Of a stretch of DNA of 64,000 nucleotides, positions 44,216-56,349 are shown one piece after another. A model generated the notes under the pieces. That model saw only the letters and a list, made by a program, of their open reading frames with translations, was not told where the DNA came from and did no database searches. Origin of the DNA: Carposina sasakii (lineage: Eukaryota; Arthropoda; Insecta; Lepidoptera; Carposinidae); NCBI GenBank assembly GCA_014607495.2, contig CP053170.1, positions 7,068,001-7,132,000 on the forward strand. The letters are read 5' to 3'. The stretch's first letter is position 1. The number at the start of each line of letters is the position of its first letter. The translations under genes were made by a program, and so were the position numbers.

Positions 44216-44839
44216 ATATTATCGTCTTTTCACATATATATATCTCTGGTAACTTAGTATATCTATCTCTAAAAGGCTCTATTTAGTTAATGCTATTGGC
44301 TGGAAGATTAGCGATGTGATGGTATCTCTGTGTTCTAATGAGTGAGCGAATATATTCCGAAGCCCACGGAACCCTAATCGGCGTTTTTGCTCACCATTCA
44401 GGTTGATGGAGATTACGCAATTTATTTCCAGGGCTGTCGGCTTTTCGAAACAATCAAACGCAATATGTATGGCCGCCGTGATTATCAATGCGATGAAATT
44501 CGGTGCACACTTGAAACAAGAATTTGAAAGATCGATTAATTTTGTGGATTTTTGCTGTCATCTAGTTGATATAGTGACATTTTAAATCAAATTCTGATAT
44601 TATTATCCTACATATTTAAGTAATAAGTTGGTATTAGTAGATACCTCCTACTAATATTTAGAGATTAGTTCAGTTAAGTGCTTACGTTACGGAATTATCT
44701 AGCTATGAGCAGATTTTTTCAATAGTCAGATAGCCTATCTGTAGGATAAATTTGATGCCATTTCCCTCTAAAACATCAAGAAAGAGACAGCAACTTAAAC
44801 TTCGAACAAAAAGATTTAGAAATCAACAAAAATCGGAGT

Positions 44840-45060
44840 CCTCTATCAGGTCGCGAATCAGGTCCTGGGTACGAATCCCGGTAGGTGCAAACATTGATGA
44901 TAAGTATGATGAATATCAATGCCTGTTTCCGAGTTATGGATGTTTCTATACTTATCTATGTATTGTATACTATTTCTTAGTACCCACTAAACAAAACCTT
45001 AGCAATCTTAGTGTGGTACTAGGTCTATGTGTTTCCGAAGTGTTTGAATATTAATATCTA
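44840..45060 (+). repeat. tRNA-derived SINE fragment
   Basis: GGTCCTGGGTACGAATCCCGG (B-box-like) and TAGGTGCAAACATTGATG are followed by TATGGATGTTTCTATACTTA. A shorter relative is at 45795-45895. Confidence 0.5.
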
Positions 45061-45794
45061 AAAAAATTCCAAGCGAAATATTGATTTAATTTCATTGACA
45101 GTAATTTCTTTGTTTCTACCTAAGGTTTCTTTACTATATTTATACCATGTTTGTCTTATTACATGGTTGTTATTGTATCTTTGTACCTATGTGTAATGTT
45201 CAAATAAAAACCTATTCTATTCTAATTTCCATACATATTTGGCAGCCCTATCCGAAATTCCTTCGGGCAACATTCACAGACGAAGATGGTGCGTCGATAG
45301 CGTTTTAACTAACACGTGAACTGAATTCATTGTGGTATTGAAACTAGTTATTTTATTATTAGTGGTGCTACCAGTAAACTGTATGTAAAGTTATACATCT
45401 GTTTAATATATTTGAATTAATAGCAAAATATATGAAATATATGATTTTTTTTAAGCTTATACCTAACATGATGTCTTTTTTATTCGTGAGGTCTTTATTA
45501 TCGCTTTGTGGTCGAAACTCGGTAATTAGGGTACATATTTGTGATGATGATGATCTCCGACCGTATTTCGGGCAATGCGATCAATCTCTACGGAGATTGG
45601 CCAGGTACGCAGGAGATATCATAGTGCACAAGTGTGTGCGCAAACACAGATACACTCTCTATTCCGTTACTTTCATAGTCCGATGGGACGGAAAGCCGAC
45701 ACGACCGGAGAGAGAACAGGCGCAGGACCAACGGTTTTGATTTGTGATATAAGTATGTTGATATACTCACTACTAATTGTCATAGTTGATAGTG

Positions 45795-45895
45795 ACCCCT
45801 GCCGGTTACGACATGGGTCCTGGGTTCGAAACCTTGTAGGCGCAAACATTGACTATGATTGATCTGCTTTCGAGTCATAGATGTTTATAATAATA
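45795..45895 (+). repeat. tRNA-derived SINE fragment
   Basis: GGTCCTGGGTTCGAAACCTTG and GTAGGCGCAAACATTGAC, then CATAGATGTTTATAATAAT. It shares B box and 3' body with 44840-45060. Confidence 0.5.
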
Positions 45896-46280
45896 TCGCT
45901 TTATAGCCTTGATATCTTTTTTATAGTAGGCTATTTTTATAGCTTTTCGCTTAACATATCCCCTGTCTGATACAGTATTAAGTATAAGATCTTGAGTCTC
46001 AAGATTTTTGATACATTTTGTACGAAATCATTTCGCAAATTGCGAAAAAGTATGCTGTTCTAAATACTTATAACCTACTTATACATTGACTGAGTAAATA
46101 TAGAGCAAAAAGCTGAAGGCAGAAACGGTATACTTTACGGTCTGAATGTCTATACCGATGGTAGGGTACTATAAGTTTGAAATAATGTCCGCGGGGGCAG
46201 GGATAAGCTACTTTGAGAGCTTTTTAGAGATCCTTCATAATAATGTTCTGAAGAATAACTCCTATATATCTTACATCCTA

Positions 46281-47051
46281 TCCTACTAATATTATAAACG
46301 CGAAAGTTTGTGAGTATTGGATGGATGGATAGATGGATGGATGGATGTTTGTTACTCTTTCATGTAAAAACGGCTGGAGCGATTTTAATAAAATTTGATA
46401 TGGAGTTAGCTGACACCCTGGATTAATACATAGGCTACTTTTTAGTATTCTAATGCTTTATTGTATACAGTAAAGTTTTCACAAATAAAGTTTATGACAA
46501 AGAAAATGTACAAAGGCGTGCTTATCTCTAAAAGAGATTTCTTCCAGCAAACCAATCGTGAAAGAGAAATTAACATAAGAAGTAGGTATGTGTGCACACA
46601 AACAGACCAATAAACTATATAATTAAATAAAAGAAAAGACATAAACCTAAAATAATAAAAAAATACCTAAATAGACTACATAAATATAAATACCTAAATA
46701 AAACACATAAACATAGATAAATAGTATACATACTAAAGGATAAAAATAACATCAAATGTAAGTATATTGGTATACAATAGTAAGAAACCTATAATCAGAC
46801 ACTATTAATCAAGAAGATGGGAGAGATACTCGTAAATAATGGACCTTCAATCTTTTCTTAAAAACATCAACTGATGGACAGTCTCTCACAGAGTGAGGCA
46901 GCGAGTTCCATAGCTTTACCGCATAGACAGTGAAAGAGAAGTTAAAAGCAACTGAGCAACTTTTTATTCCGGGTAAATATTTTTATCCCGAATAATTTCG
47001 ACATTTTGTTTTTTTGCAGTCTACGCGGACGAAGACGCGGACGTCCACTAG
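46281..47051 (+). mobile_element. Helitron interrupted by a LINE tail
   Basis: Starts TCCTACTAATATTATAAACG after an A and ends GCGGACGTCCACTAG before a T. A GGAT/GATG microsatellite follows the 5' end. The middle (46442-46955) is an antisense LINE 3' end; removing it leaves about 257 bp, the usual size of these elements. Confidence 0.7.
46442..46955 (-). mobile_element. Non-LTR retrotransposon 3' end
   Basis: On the minus strand it encodes FTVYAVKLWNSLPHSVRDCP and SVDVFKKRLKVHYL, the conserved W-N-S-L-P...F-K-x-x-L ending of CR1/L2/Jockey-type reverse transcriptases. Then comes a 3' UTR ending ACAATAAAGCATTAG. It is strongly 5' truncated. Confidence 0.75.
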
Positions 47052-47074
47052 TATTTATATAAACGCCTGTGTTC

Positions 47075-47205
47075 CCTAAATGGGGTAGTTAGAACTGCAA
47101 GATTTAAAAAAAACCTTACCATAGCAGTGACAGATGTCAATGGTCAGTGATAAGTAGCTAGCACATCGCCTGAGAGTTGCCTGAGTTTATTTGTATAACT
47201 AAGGA
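47075..47205 (+). repeat. 'CAGCTGATG' family fragment
   Basis: GTTCCCTAAATGGGGTAG, CAGATGTCAATGGTCAGTG and GCACATCGCCTGAGAG represent the 5' half of the family. A Helitron 3' end (GGGCGGCCGCTAG, 47263-47266) lies just beyond. Confidence 0.5.
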
Positions 47206-47286
47206 CTCGCCTCGGCTTCACACGGGTGTAATGCTCTGATGTGGACGAAGTCGTGGGCGGCCGCTAGTTTTATCTATATCTATACT

Positions 47287-47578
47287 TCTATACTAATATT
47301 ATAAAGAGCTAAACTTTGATTGTTTGTTTGTTTATTGGCAGCGAATAGGCTCCGAAACTACTGTTTTACTACTGAATTCTATATTTTGTACGAAAACCGC
47401 TACACATGAAGCTGAAATCGGGCATATATGTTCATTAGGGACCCCGAGGAAGCATTAGGAACGGATTTCCCGAAATTCCCACGGGAAGGGGACCAACGGG
47501 AGTTGGTAAAATTTTTATGAAAACCGTTGTACCTACATCTGAAGTCGTAGCTATGTAGAAGCTAGGGCGGGCCACTAG
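47287..47578 (+). mobile_element. Non-autonomous Helitron
   Basis: Starts TCTATACTAATATTATAAAG and ends GCTAGGGCGGGCCACTAG before a T. The body has AGGCTCCGAAACTACTG and CCCACGGGAAGGGGACC, matching the insertion at 24559-24889. Confidence 0.7.
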
Positions 47579-47844
47579 TATATAATATAAAGATAGTAAA
47601 GAACCCATAGACATTGATAATCCGCACGCTTCATCATACGAAGATGGGCGTTAATGCGTATCTACTTTCGGAGATTTAGAATCTCACCTGTACTTTTAGG
47701 GGTAGAAGCAATATCGATTCTTGGTAACCTTGGGCTATTGATAGATAAGAACAAGTTACAACATTTAACACCCTTTTTAGGATTCTGCTGGCTTAAAGAA
47801 ACCTTGTGGGAATACTTTCATTATTATAATTACTTTTACAAAGT

Positions 47845-48412
47845 TAAAGAAAAGGGATATGTTAAGCGAAATTCTATAAAAATATATTACTACTACAGAG
47901 AACCTATTTTATTTATTTTAATTTATTCGGGAAACAAACTGTTGACAATAACTAATATTATTACAATATATATAACTATTCACCGCTTAAAAGTTTCCAC
48001 ATTTAGAGACTATATCTATCCACAAAATTTTAATTTTTTGGTATTTATTATTTGGGACCAACTCTGAAATAATTAAAAAAACAGCTGTTCCATACAATCT
48101 TGAATAATTACTGCACTAAAATGTAAGGAACAGCTGTTTTTTTTTCACTATTTCGGAGTTGGTCCCATAGTGAAAGTTGTTTTTTTTTATCTACCTAGTT
48201 TCGTGTCAAAAGCAAATAACTAATTTTGATAACACCTTATATTGTACTTTAATGGAACTTCTCCTCTTGGAATGCCTGAACCACTCAGGAATATTCATTC
48301 GAATACTTGTAATTTCGAATCTCAAACTTTGTAGATTTTATAGTGAACTAATATTTCAAAAAAAAAATATTTTAATGCATTTGGTACGCTTAACTTACCC
48401 CTTTGTTACGGT
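47845..48412. repeat. Foldback MITE, ACAGGGTGTAAC family (large, diverged)
   Basis: The left side AGGGATATGTTAAGCGAAATT and the right side GGTACGCTTAACTTACCCC plus TTTGTTAC are inverted counterparts. In the centre GACCAACTCTGAAATAATT and AACAGCTGTTCC are mirrored at 48120-48165. Long open frames over it are a consequence of the repeat. Confidence 0.6.
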
Positions 48413-48439
48413 TCTCTATTTTGTCTCATAAATTTTTTA

Positions 48440-49105
48440 TCCATAATCTAACGTGTCATAATGTTTTATGACATAATCATCATGTGTCCGAATGATAAGT
48501 AGCCCTAACTTAATGTCTTAATATCCTACTTGCCCGAAAACCGAAATCCCTAAATATAATATGACCTAATTTTTTTGCTATAAATATCACAATCTATAAT
48601 ATTCGTAAGACAAAAAATGCTTTTCTATAATATGTAGTTGTAAGTCCTAACGGACCTAACCTTCCCATAACAACTTTCTTGTTTTAATCAACTATGCAAA
48701 ATGCACGCAAACATGTAGTATGCAAGCATGCAATGCACTCTAGGGGTAGGGCGGACAAGACTGCGTAGAGTCGGAGTAAACTGAGTCGATTTAGGTGCCT
48801 GTTTTTTTATTGATCCTAATTTTTGTTTTAAATAATGCTCTAGAAATATTCCTATTATAATATTATTATAAACCACCATTCGGTCTAACATGCATTATAC
48901 AATATAACACTTAGGACATGTGACTTAATAGCAAGAAAAATTAGGACATCTAATCATTATGGCACCCGTTCTTATGGCACATAAGTATTAGAATTAAAGA
49001 TAATTTCGTATACGCGAGCATTATGGAAAGTGATGAGTATAGCAAACTTGTTAGGTATTATGATTTTCGGACGTTCGATATTCGGAGAAGAAAGGGACTA
49101 CCTTT
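48440..49105. repeat. Degenerate short-word repeat region
   Basis: Successive loosely similar phrases around TAGGACATNTAA, CTTATGGCAC and CATAATG. The right end (49035-49101) is an inverted relative of 35036-35095 through CTTGTTAGG...TTTTCGGACG...ATATTCGGAGAAG. No clear boundaries. Confidence 0.4.
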
Positions 49106-49295
49106 GTTACGAGTATACTCTGTATACGACACATTGAATAGTATCAGCAGGCTTATTACATATTCAAAAGCAAAGTAGTAGTAATGTGACAGGGAAAATT
49201 CTACAACGATGATTACCAAATTACCTTTGTTTCTGATATCATATTGGATTCGTTACCAATCGCCAGATTGTTGTATTTGTGCCCAAAGCGACGAC

Positions 49296-49430
49296 GGTAG
49301 GCACACCCCTTACCACGTGGGACTTAGAAGGCTAACTGGTAATAAAGTGGGTATGTAATTTAGACACTTCTGCCCGACCTCCTTGGGGAATGATGGGCGT
49401 GACTATATATACCTATTTATTAGTTTGTAT
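49296..49430 (+). repeat. SINE-like 3' fragment, as at 1-135
   Basis: CCCCTTACCACGTGGGACTTA and GGGCGTGACTATATATACC recur from the first 135 bases of the window. Confidence 0.5.
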
Positions 49431-49902
49431 CCATATAATATTAACTATACAAGTGAAAACTAGATAAGCAAGCCATGCATTGTATCTACAATAACCATGG
49501 TTACCAAAACTGGAGCGGTCCTTATTCTGAGTATCAACTAGATACGAGTAGGTACTTATTTACAGCAAAATTTATTGTTTAACCTATTACGTTTTATAGA
49601 GGAAACTCTGCCTTTTTATTACTCAGTTAGATAGGATAGAAAACGCATAAAAAATCACTAAACGCCAGATGTATCTCAGACTAATGCGATCCGAATTTAT
49701 GGATTTATGGGGATTCGCGAGCGTTTTGCACGGATCTATGTACAACCTAACATCCTACTGTAGATCCATTTTTTTCACACGCTTTTTATAACCGGTTAAC
49801 CCAGAGGGTTAACCTAGTCCCACAGTGAGATCCGTAGATGTCAGAAATAAATGGGAACAGACAGAAACAAAACGCCGAGCGGATTTTGTTTGAAACCTTA
49901 CG

Positions 49903-50125
49903 AAAGGCTCGAGCACACCGGATGCGTGTGCGTGCACGTAAGCGTAGACGTATACGTACCTCTGAGTTGTAATATATGGAACTGTATAGGCACGGGCAAA
50001 CCGGATGCGTATGCGTAGACGTAAGCATAGACGTCAAGCGGTGACAGTTCTATACATTAAACTCAGAGGTACGTGTACGTCTACGCTTACGTGCACGCAT
50101 ACGCATCCGGTGTGCTCGAGCCTTT
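49903..50125. repeat. Foldback MITE, GGCTCGAGC family
   Basis: Complete copy with ends AAAGGCTCGAGCACACCGG and CCGGTGTGCTCGAGCCTTT. Closest to 6511-6733. Confidence 0.8.
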
Positions 50126-50601
50126 AATCCTCAGTACCTATGCCATAAAAGGTATATATAACCTACTTACTGTATAAGAGACCGGACTTCCACATAAAAA
50201 TAAACATAAAAAACAAATATATGAAACATTCAATTTTAAGAGTGTTATAAATACCTACAATATACTTCGCAGAAATCTTCTTTTCATCCGTTTTACACTC
50301 AAGGGATAGGATTTGTTTTACAAAAAGGAGGCAAAGGTCTTTTTTGAAATGCTGCAAGTCACGCCTTATGGTCTTTATCTCATGCACGAGAACCGCTAAT
50401 TAGTGATTAATTAACAGGGATGTAGCTGGGGTTTCACAGGGAAAATAACATTAAGAGTTTCTGGGCTACACCTTCTGTGTATTTTATAATAACGAGATAA
50501 AATTGGTATGGGTAATATTATTGTGTTTGTTTGTGTGAAAGAGTAATAATAATAACGCACATACACACATACATTCATTCTCACAACTATTTCATTTATA
50601 A

Positions 50602-50881
50602 CTAGCGGACCTGACAGACGTTGTCCTGTCCCACGCCTTTGAACTAACGTCACCCAATTGTTTTGCCTTCCCGGACTTTCAAATTTCGAACAAATTGTTT
50701 GTATGGGAATGTAAAAAAGGAATGTTTTAGATATGTTCAGGCATTTTTTTTAATTTTCTCTCCGTTAGAACCATCCCTGTACTTCAAGGAATACGCTAAA
50801 AAAAGAATTAGCGAAATCGGTTCAGCCGTTCTCGAGATTCGCGCTTACCAACACATTTAGCGATTCATTTTTATATTATAG
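50602..50881 (-). mobile_element. Helitron-like element
   Basis: On the minus strand it starts near TCTATAATATAAAAATGAATC, contains CGAGAACGGCTGAACCGATT, and ends GACAACGTCTGTCAGGTCCG then CTAG. The same 5' block occurs at 18925-19060. Confidence 0.6.
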
Positions 50882-51189
50882 AAGATATTAATGTAGGATA
50901 GGATAGTGAGGGTTTTTTTATCAAACTGCCCGCGACTTCGCCCGCGTGGAGTACAGAATGTACACAATGTGCCTTTTTACGTACTCTCATTTGAAGCAGA
51001 TTGTAAGAAAATGTAAAGAGGTAATAAACCAACTTACGCATTTTTAATGTCAGTCGGGTTACCAAGAATCTTTAGTAAAAACTTTTGATTTGTATCACTT
51101 TTGTTTGGTCGGCTACAAGAAATCTCTTAAAGAGATAACTTCACCATTAAACAATTATCCCATGTTATAAAATTGTTATCTTTTCTATT

Positions 51190-51400
51190 AATATGTGTAC
51201 AATAAAGAATAAGATTAAGAAAAAAGAAATCATATCAAAATCTGGCTCGTCATAATATCGACTATTTTCTTTATTGTAAAAACAACTCAGCCCTGAAACA
51301 TAATATACGGGTTTCACTTCCCCAACATGTCTCGACCTTTTCGCACGCCGCGAGGACCCTAAATCAATAAGGGATAAGGCCCAGTACAGCATTTTTTTTA
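51190..51400 (-). repeat. Probable LINE 3' end
   Basis: On the minus strand: CTGTACTGGGCCTTATCCC, then GTCCTCGCGGCGTGCGAAAAG, then ACATGTTGGGGAAGTGAAACC. I believe this is a common lepidopteran non-LTR 3' region, but I cannot name the clade. Confidence 0.4.
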
Positions 51401-51729
51401 TTGTTATTTATATTGCGGCGAAAGGAAAACAATGTAGCGACTTCTTACTTAATTAAAATGATGGAATATACTCCTAACTATAGGTACATTTTTAAGATCA
51501 ATTTTAAGGGACTTACTAATAAAGAGCTTTGAAACTAAGTAGTTGTAAGCTTTTCACAGTTTAATTTGATAGATATTTCATGTATTTTGCTGTCAAAAAT
51601 CAAGAATTACGAGGTTGTAACTTTACGCGCGGTTTATTTGTAGCAGGGCAAAGGTTAAATAAACTTTTAAATTATTTACTTTTATCTTACCATGAGAAGA
51701 TAAGATACAAATTTAAAAATCAAACTTCG

Positions 51730-51860
51730 TTTTTATTCAAATACACTCTCTTAGTATTCTTTATTGTTCACATAAATTTTTATCATAGACAGTAACTTGT
51801 AAAAGAAATAGTACAAAGGCGAGCTTATCTCTAAAAGAGATTTCTTTCAACAAACCTCTC
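51730..51860 (-). repeat. LINE 3' end, same family as 46442-46955
   Basis: On the minus strand: GAAATCTCTTTTAGAGATAAG, CTCGCCTTTGTAC, then AATAAAGAATACTAAG. Only the 3' UTR remains. Confidence 0.55.
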
Positions 51861-52120
51861 TTTTTGAAACCAACGCTTGGACAATTTTATATGGCCTGAG
51901 ACTGTACTGGCATGGTCTAATAGGTACCTATTGCCATTTTAGACATATTGCTCAAGTTTTTACTAGTGAATATATAATGGCATAGCATAATGTTCACAAA
52001 ATTATATTATGTAAATTTTAATGGGCCTTGCATGGGTACACTGATAACGCATCTTGCAAAATTAAAGCACTAATAATGCGACAGCAATTGTACAATATTC
52101 GCGATAAAATGGCTTTTTTA

Positions 52121-52894
52121 AGGTGGGTTCCCACGGTGCGTGATATTGCAGACGGACGCGGACGCGCCGACGGCTACGGACGAACGCGCACTACGGACGA
52201 GGCTCTCCCACGGTACATGCCCGTCCGTGGTCGTCGGCGGTCTACGATGATCCGCATAGGAAATAGTTACTTGCTCCTAAAGCCCTGGGCCTAGGGTTTA
52301 TTGTTCTTAAAGAGGATATATCCCTATTACCAAAAATTAGGTGCAATTTGGCAACGCAGTAAAAAAGTTATGCCGACCGCCCTCGTTTCGCTTCGGTATA
52401 TATCAGTATATAGCTACAACTTCAAAATGTACAGCGGTTTTCGTAATATAAAATGAATTCCCGTTTGTCCCCTTCCCGTGGGAATTTCGGGAAATCCCTA
52501 GTGCTCCCTCGCAGTCTCTAATATATTCCCGATTTCAGCTTCAAAGGTTTTTGTAAACAAAACCCCGTTTCTTACCCTTCCCGTACGAATTTCGGAAAAC
52601 CCTTATAGCCTATGTTTTGGGGTCCAATAAGGATTCTCACCGGTGACGTGAATCTAAGATTCTAACAGTGAAAGAATTTTTGAAATCGGCCCAGTAGTTT
52701 TTGAGTAAATTCATTACAAACATACACAATACACACACAAACAAAATACAAATCTTTCCTCTTTATAATATTAGAGTAGATTTTGGGATCTGTCTAAAAA
52801 ATATGTGACCAATTTTCTGTCGTGGTCTGCATTACCACGGACGCTCCGCTTCCCACGGTCCGTGGTGCGGGCTCGTGCGCGTAGGAACCCACCT
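52121..52894. mobile_element. GC-rich TTA-flanked MITE split by a Helitron-like insert
   Basis: The ends AGGTGGGTTCCCACGGTGC and GCGTAGGAACCCACCT are flanked by TTA (52118-52120, 52895-52897). The two arms are separated by roughly 550 bp, including a block (about 52380-52790) with TTCCCGTGGGAATTTCGG and TCTTTATAATATTAGAGTAGA, typical of a minus-strand Helitron. So one MITE was interrupted after insertion. Confidence 0.65.
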
Positions 52895-52899
52895 TTAGA

Positions 52900-55270
52900 T
52901 TGCTGTTACATAATATGAATTTTACAAGCAATCAGCGAACGTTATACCATTTTTGCACTCTCATTGTTTTTGTCTTTTGGAAAGTTTTGCTAAACATTTT
53001 GGTGACATACTCGTATTACCATCATGGATCCAACAAATTGAGGTCAAAGTCTGGACATTACATGACCGGTATGGGTTACAACGAACATAAACATAATGAA
53101 CCGGTAATCCTAAACTTAATAGGGAGGCTAATGTTCCTTGTATAGACAGGGATGTCGCATAAAGGAAGTTTATATTGTAAGGGAAGAGATAAGTACAGTA
53201 AGCTGAGCTTTACACTCACGTATCTATAATGTTATATGTACACTCACATAAATAAGTATGATAAGTACTTAGATATAAGTGGTGGGGGACAAGGGTCACG
53301 CATGAACCACCCAGGTATTATGTGACCCTTCTTTAAATTAATCCTCGACACAAATCCTTGCTAAGTATTTAGTAACCCTTTGTTAGACAGAGTAAAAACC
53401 CCACCTAATATTTACTTTTATTTCCATTTACATCACGTAGATACTTGTTACAAATACCTATACGTTTTATTGAATACAAAAACTACTAAACGTAAGATTC
53501 TACGTTCTTATGTGTAAGATTTCGACACGCACCCAATTTTCTTACCAATACCTTAAAAACTACGCCAAGTGTGCTGCTGATAGAATCTATCAGCTCCCTA
53601 TTTTATAATGAAAATACATCTATGGATACGCTTCAGCAGTTAATTTCCGGCCCTTTGAGGCTGCATGCTTGATAAGATTATCTATATACCCTTAAGGAGT
53701 CTGCCCACTGATCTTATCATACCATTGCCGAACATGGCCGAACTAAGAACTCGTTTGAGAAGGTATTATATGAGAAATTTGGTACTTTTTTTATTGACTA
53801 AATAGTGTGTATAAAATAAACAAAACTTTTTTATCTATTTTGAAAAAGACAGGCGAAAATAAAATAATCACACTGTGCTAAAGTGAGTCAAGCCGAGGGC
53901 AATAAACAAAATTAGCTTCACGTTTCTCTAGAAACTAGGAGATAGAAACACGTAAGCTTACTATAAAATATTATTATAATTTGTTACGGCATTTTGATGT
54001 ACTAGAGGCTATCTACGACTTCGTTCATGTTAACTTTAGGATTTCCGTTTATCCTATTACTGTGGAATTTCGGGAAATTATTTTTTAGTGTACTTCAATA
54101 AAATCTGTGATTGCCAAATTACACTTTCCAGCACCTAGTACATTATTCGACTATCATATACGAGCCGGTGCATATACATTTAATCTCATTCAATTTAGAC
54201 AATCGTAGGAAATGAAATAGAACAACGAGTAAGAATTAAGCCATAAACAAATCCTTTCCTGGAGGATGATTTCCGTACATCGCGCTTTCTCCTTCGCGGA
54301 AATTTACAAATACCTACCTATCAAAAGTACATACGCTGTTTAAAAATAACATTTGACAGACAAAATTTCTGTATTGAATATTTAGATAAGTAGTAGGTTA
54401 GTTATTTCGATAATTTTCAGCTTAAACAATGTCTAAAATCTTCTGTAATAACTCACTAACTAAATTGTACCATGTTTTAAACAAATAATTATAATTATTT
54501 TTCATTTTCTCAGAAAGTGTTTCATAGACTCATTTACTGGTGTTAACACTGTCAACGTACAATTACTGACTTTATATTTGGCGAGATCATATACTTTCTA
54601 TACGAGTATCTTGGAGTACATAATTCCATAAGTAGTATACCCTCCGTGTCGCTATATTAACATTCGCAAAATATGAACAGGGTGTAAAAAAGGTCTTACC
54701 TACAGAAATGGTCAGCCTTTCTTGTTGATTGAAGTATCTTCACAATAAATCCAAGATATGTTAGAACCCAATGAATAAGTTAAAATCACGCTTCAAAAAA
54801 CACACACACTTTATTCAATACGTCAGTCCGAGAGGAATTTGTATCCAGTTTTTTGGCGTATACAATAAATATAGACGGAAATGTTCTAGAACTTGTAGAA
54901 TAAAAAAAGATTTTCGTAAAAAATAAAGACAGTAGCGCCAACGTGAACTTAGATGTCTATTTGGCAGTCCTTACCATTATCCTTTTTACTGACAAATGAA
55001 TTCACTCGCATGGGTTTTGGCAACGAAGGCAAACGTATAGTGGAGCCGTTAATATAATTGGGTCTTGCTCTTTCGTACTTGCAGTTTTTTTTTCATTTCT
55101 TTTGTCTAATACTAAAACGGTCCACATGACTTCGTCCAGGCGTACAGATAACAATTTATATAAAGAAATACATTAAATAAGTGAAATACATTATTCGCCT
55201 CTTTGTCATTATTTAACTCTATGTCATTATTTGACGATAAAATTCCCCTTCTGACCCATGACACTACCAG
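52900..55270. other. Long stretch without recognised gene or element
   Basis: Only short open frames and AT-rich sequence. A small repeated phrase around 53690-53760 and some Helitron-like scraps (about 54000-54080) are the only structure noticed. Confidence 0.35.
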
Positions 55271-55273
55271 ACC

Positions 55274-55333
55274 ACACTACCGGTAGTGTCGCGGGGAATA
55301 TTTTGTCCCTTCTGCACTACTGGCCAGTAGTGC
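55274..55333. repeat. Two adjacent perfect palindromes
   Basis: ACACTACCGGTAGTGT (55274-55289, 16 bp) and GCACTACTGGCCAGTAGTGC (55314-55333, 20 bp) are both exact palindromes and share the half-site CACTAC. Outside them CCCCTTC and GAAGGG are also inverted. They may form the centre of a small MITE. Confidence 0.7.
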
Positions 55334-55339
55334 CGTGGG

Positions 55340-56105
55340 TACTTTATGAAGGGTCTATCATCTTCGTTCCCATCGACACTACTACTGCATAGGTACTAAA
55401 TTTAAAAATTAAAGTTTTAATATGTACAAGTAAGAATGAACGAATTGTTTTGTAAAAATTCAAGTTTATATGCAACCTCTATGCGAAAAACTACCAAGTA
55501 CTTTATTTACTATACTTTATGCACTAAAATCTTCATAACGTACAAGTAGGTACATCTTTTTGTAGTCTACAGTCAATTCTAGTCGCAGACTTCCACGGTG
55601 TTACTACAAAACCGCATCTAAATTTAAACACTATTTAAAAATGACATTTGACAGTAAACTTATGGAATATCTGTCAAAATTAAACTATGTTTAGCTTGAA
55701 TAATGTTTGGAATTTTTCGTAAAAACACGGTTCAGTTTATCTTTAAAAAAATCTTAACTATGAATGAAAATCGTTACTTAAGAAAATTACTAGAGTAAAA
55801 GTGCCCAATTACTTCTTAATTATAGATAAGGATGTTGATAATACCGTCCTAGATTTTACCTCCACATTTTCGCTGTTCAGAATATTGTAGGTACTCGTAG
55901 TAGGTGATATTCCGTGCTCAGAATTCATGAAGCGAAAAACTCAAATTGCGTTGATATTTTTAGAAAAGGCAGTGGAAGAAACCTACCAGTTCAACTGGAA
56001 TTGGAAAGCTAACTTTAGCTTTAACACGTGTAATATTCCAGTATTGAACGAGTTTTTGATTCATGTTAAATGGATGGGAAAATATTATGTATAGAAAAAA
56101 AACGT
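55340..56105. other. No gene seen
   Basis: AT-rich sequence without recognisable coding or repeat structure. Confidence 0.3.
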
Positions 56106-56109
56106 ATAA

Positions 56110-56345
56110 TACTACAGCTGCTTCTCTTCCCGGGCATACCTACTGTACAAGTCATTAAAGGGACAAGAGGGTCTTGGTGTTTTGTAGGCGATGGGCTGAC
56201 CACCTGTCACTACTAACCGAACTTGTACATCTCAACTACACCCTCAAAATTGGTCAGAAGTGGCACCATGTGGTTCTATCGGCCGTTGATGCTCTGCCTA
56301 CCCCGTAAGAGATAAAGGCGTGATTATATGTATGTATGTATGTAT
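56110..56345 (+). repeat. (ATGT)n-tailed SINE-like element, full-length
   Basis: Runs from ACAGCTGCTTCTCTTCCCGGG through GGCGATGGGCTGACCACC, CCCTCAAAATTGGTCAGAAG and CTCTGCCTACCCCGTAAGAG to a (ATGT)4 tail. It serves as the reference copy for the family. Confidence 0.75.
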
Positions 56346-56349
56346 TATG

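Noticed and set aside
46310..46345. Stand-alone microsatellite of interest
   Set aside because: The GGAT/GATG run is a normal part of this Helitron family's 5' region.
47654..48067. 137-codon plus-strand gene
   Set aside because: It overlaps the left arm of a foldback MITE, has no domain and is composed of AT-rich hydrophobic residues typical of chance frames.
50163..50387. 74-codon minus-strand frame as an exon
   Set aside because: The sequence is Lys/Leu/Ile-rich without a strong donor or acceptor and does not match either host gene.
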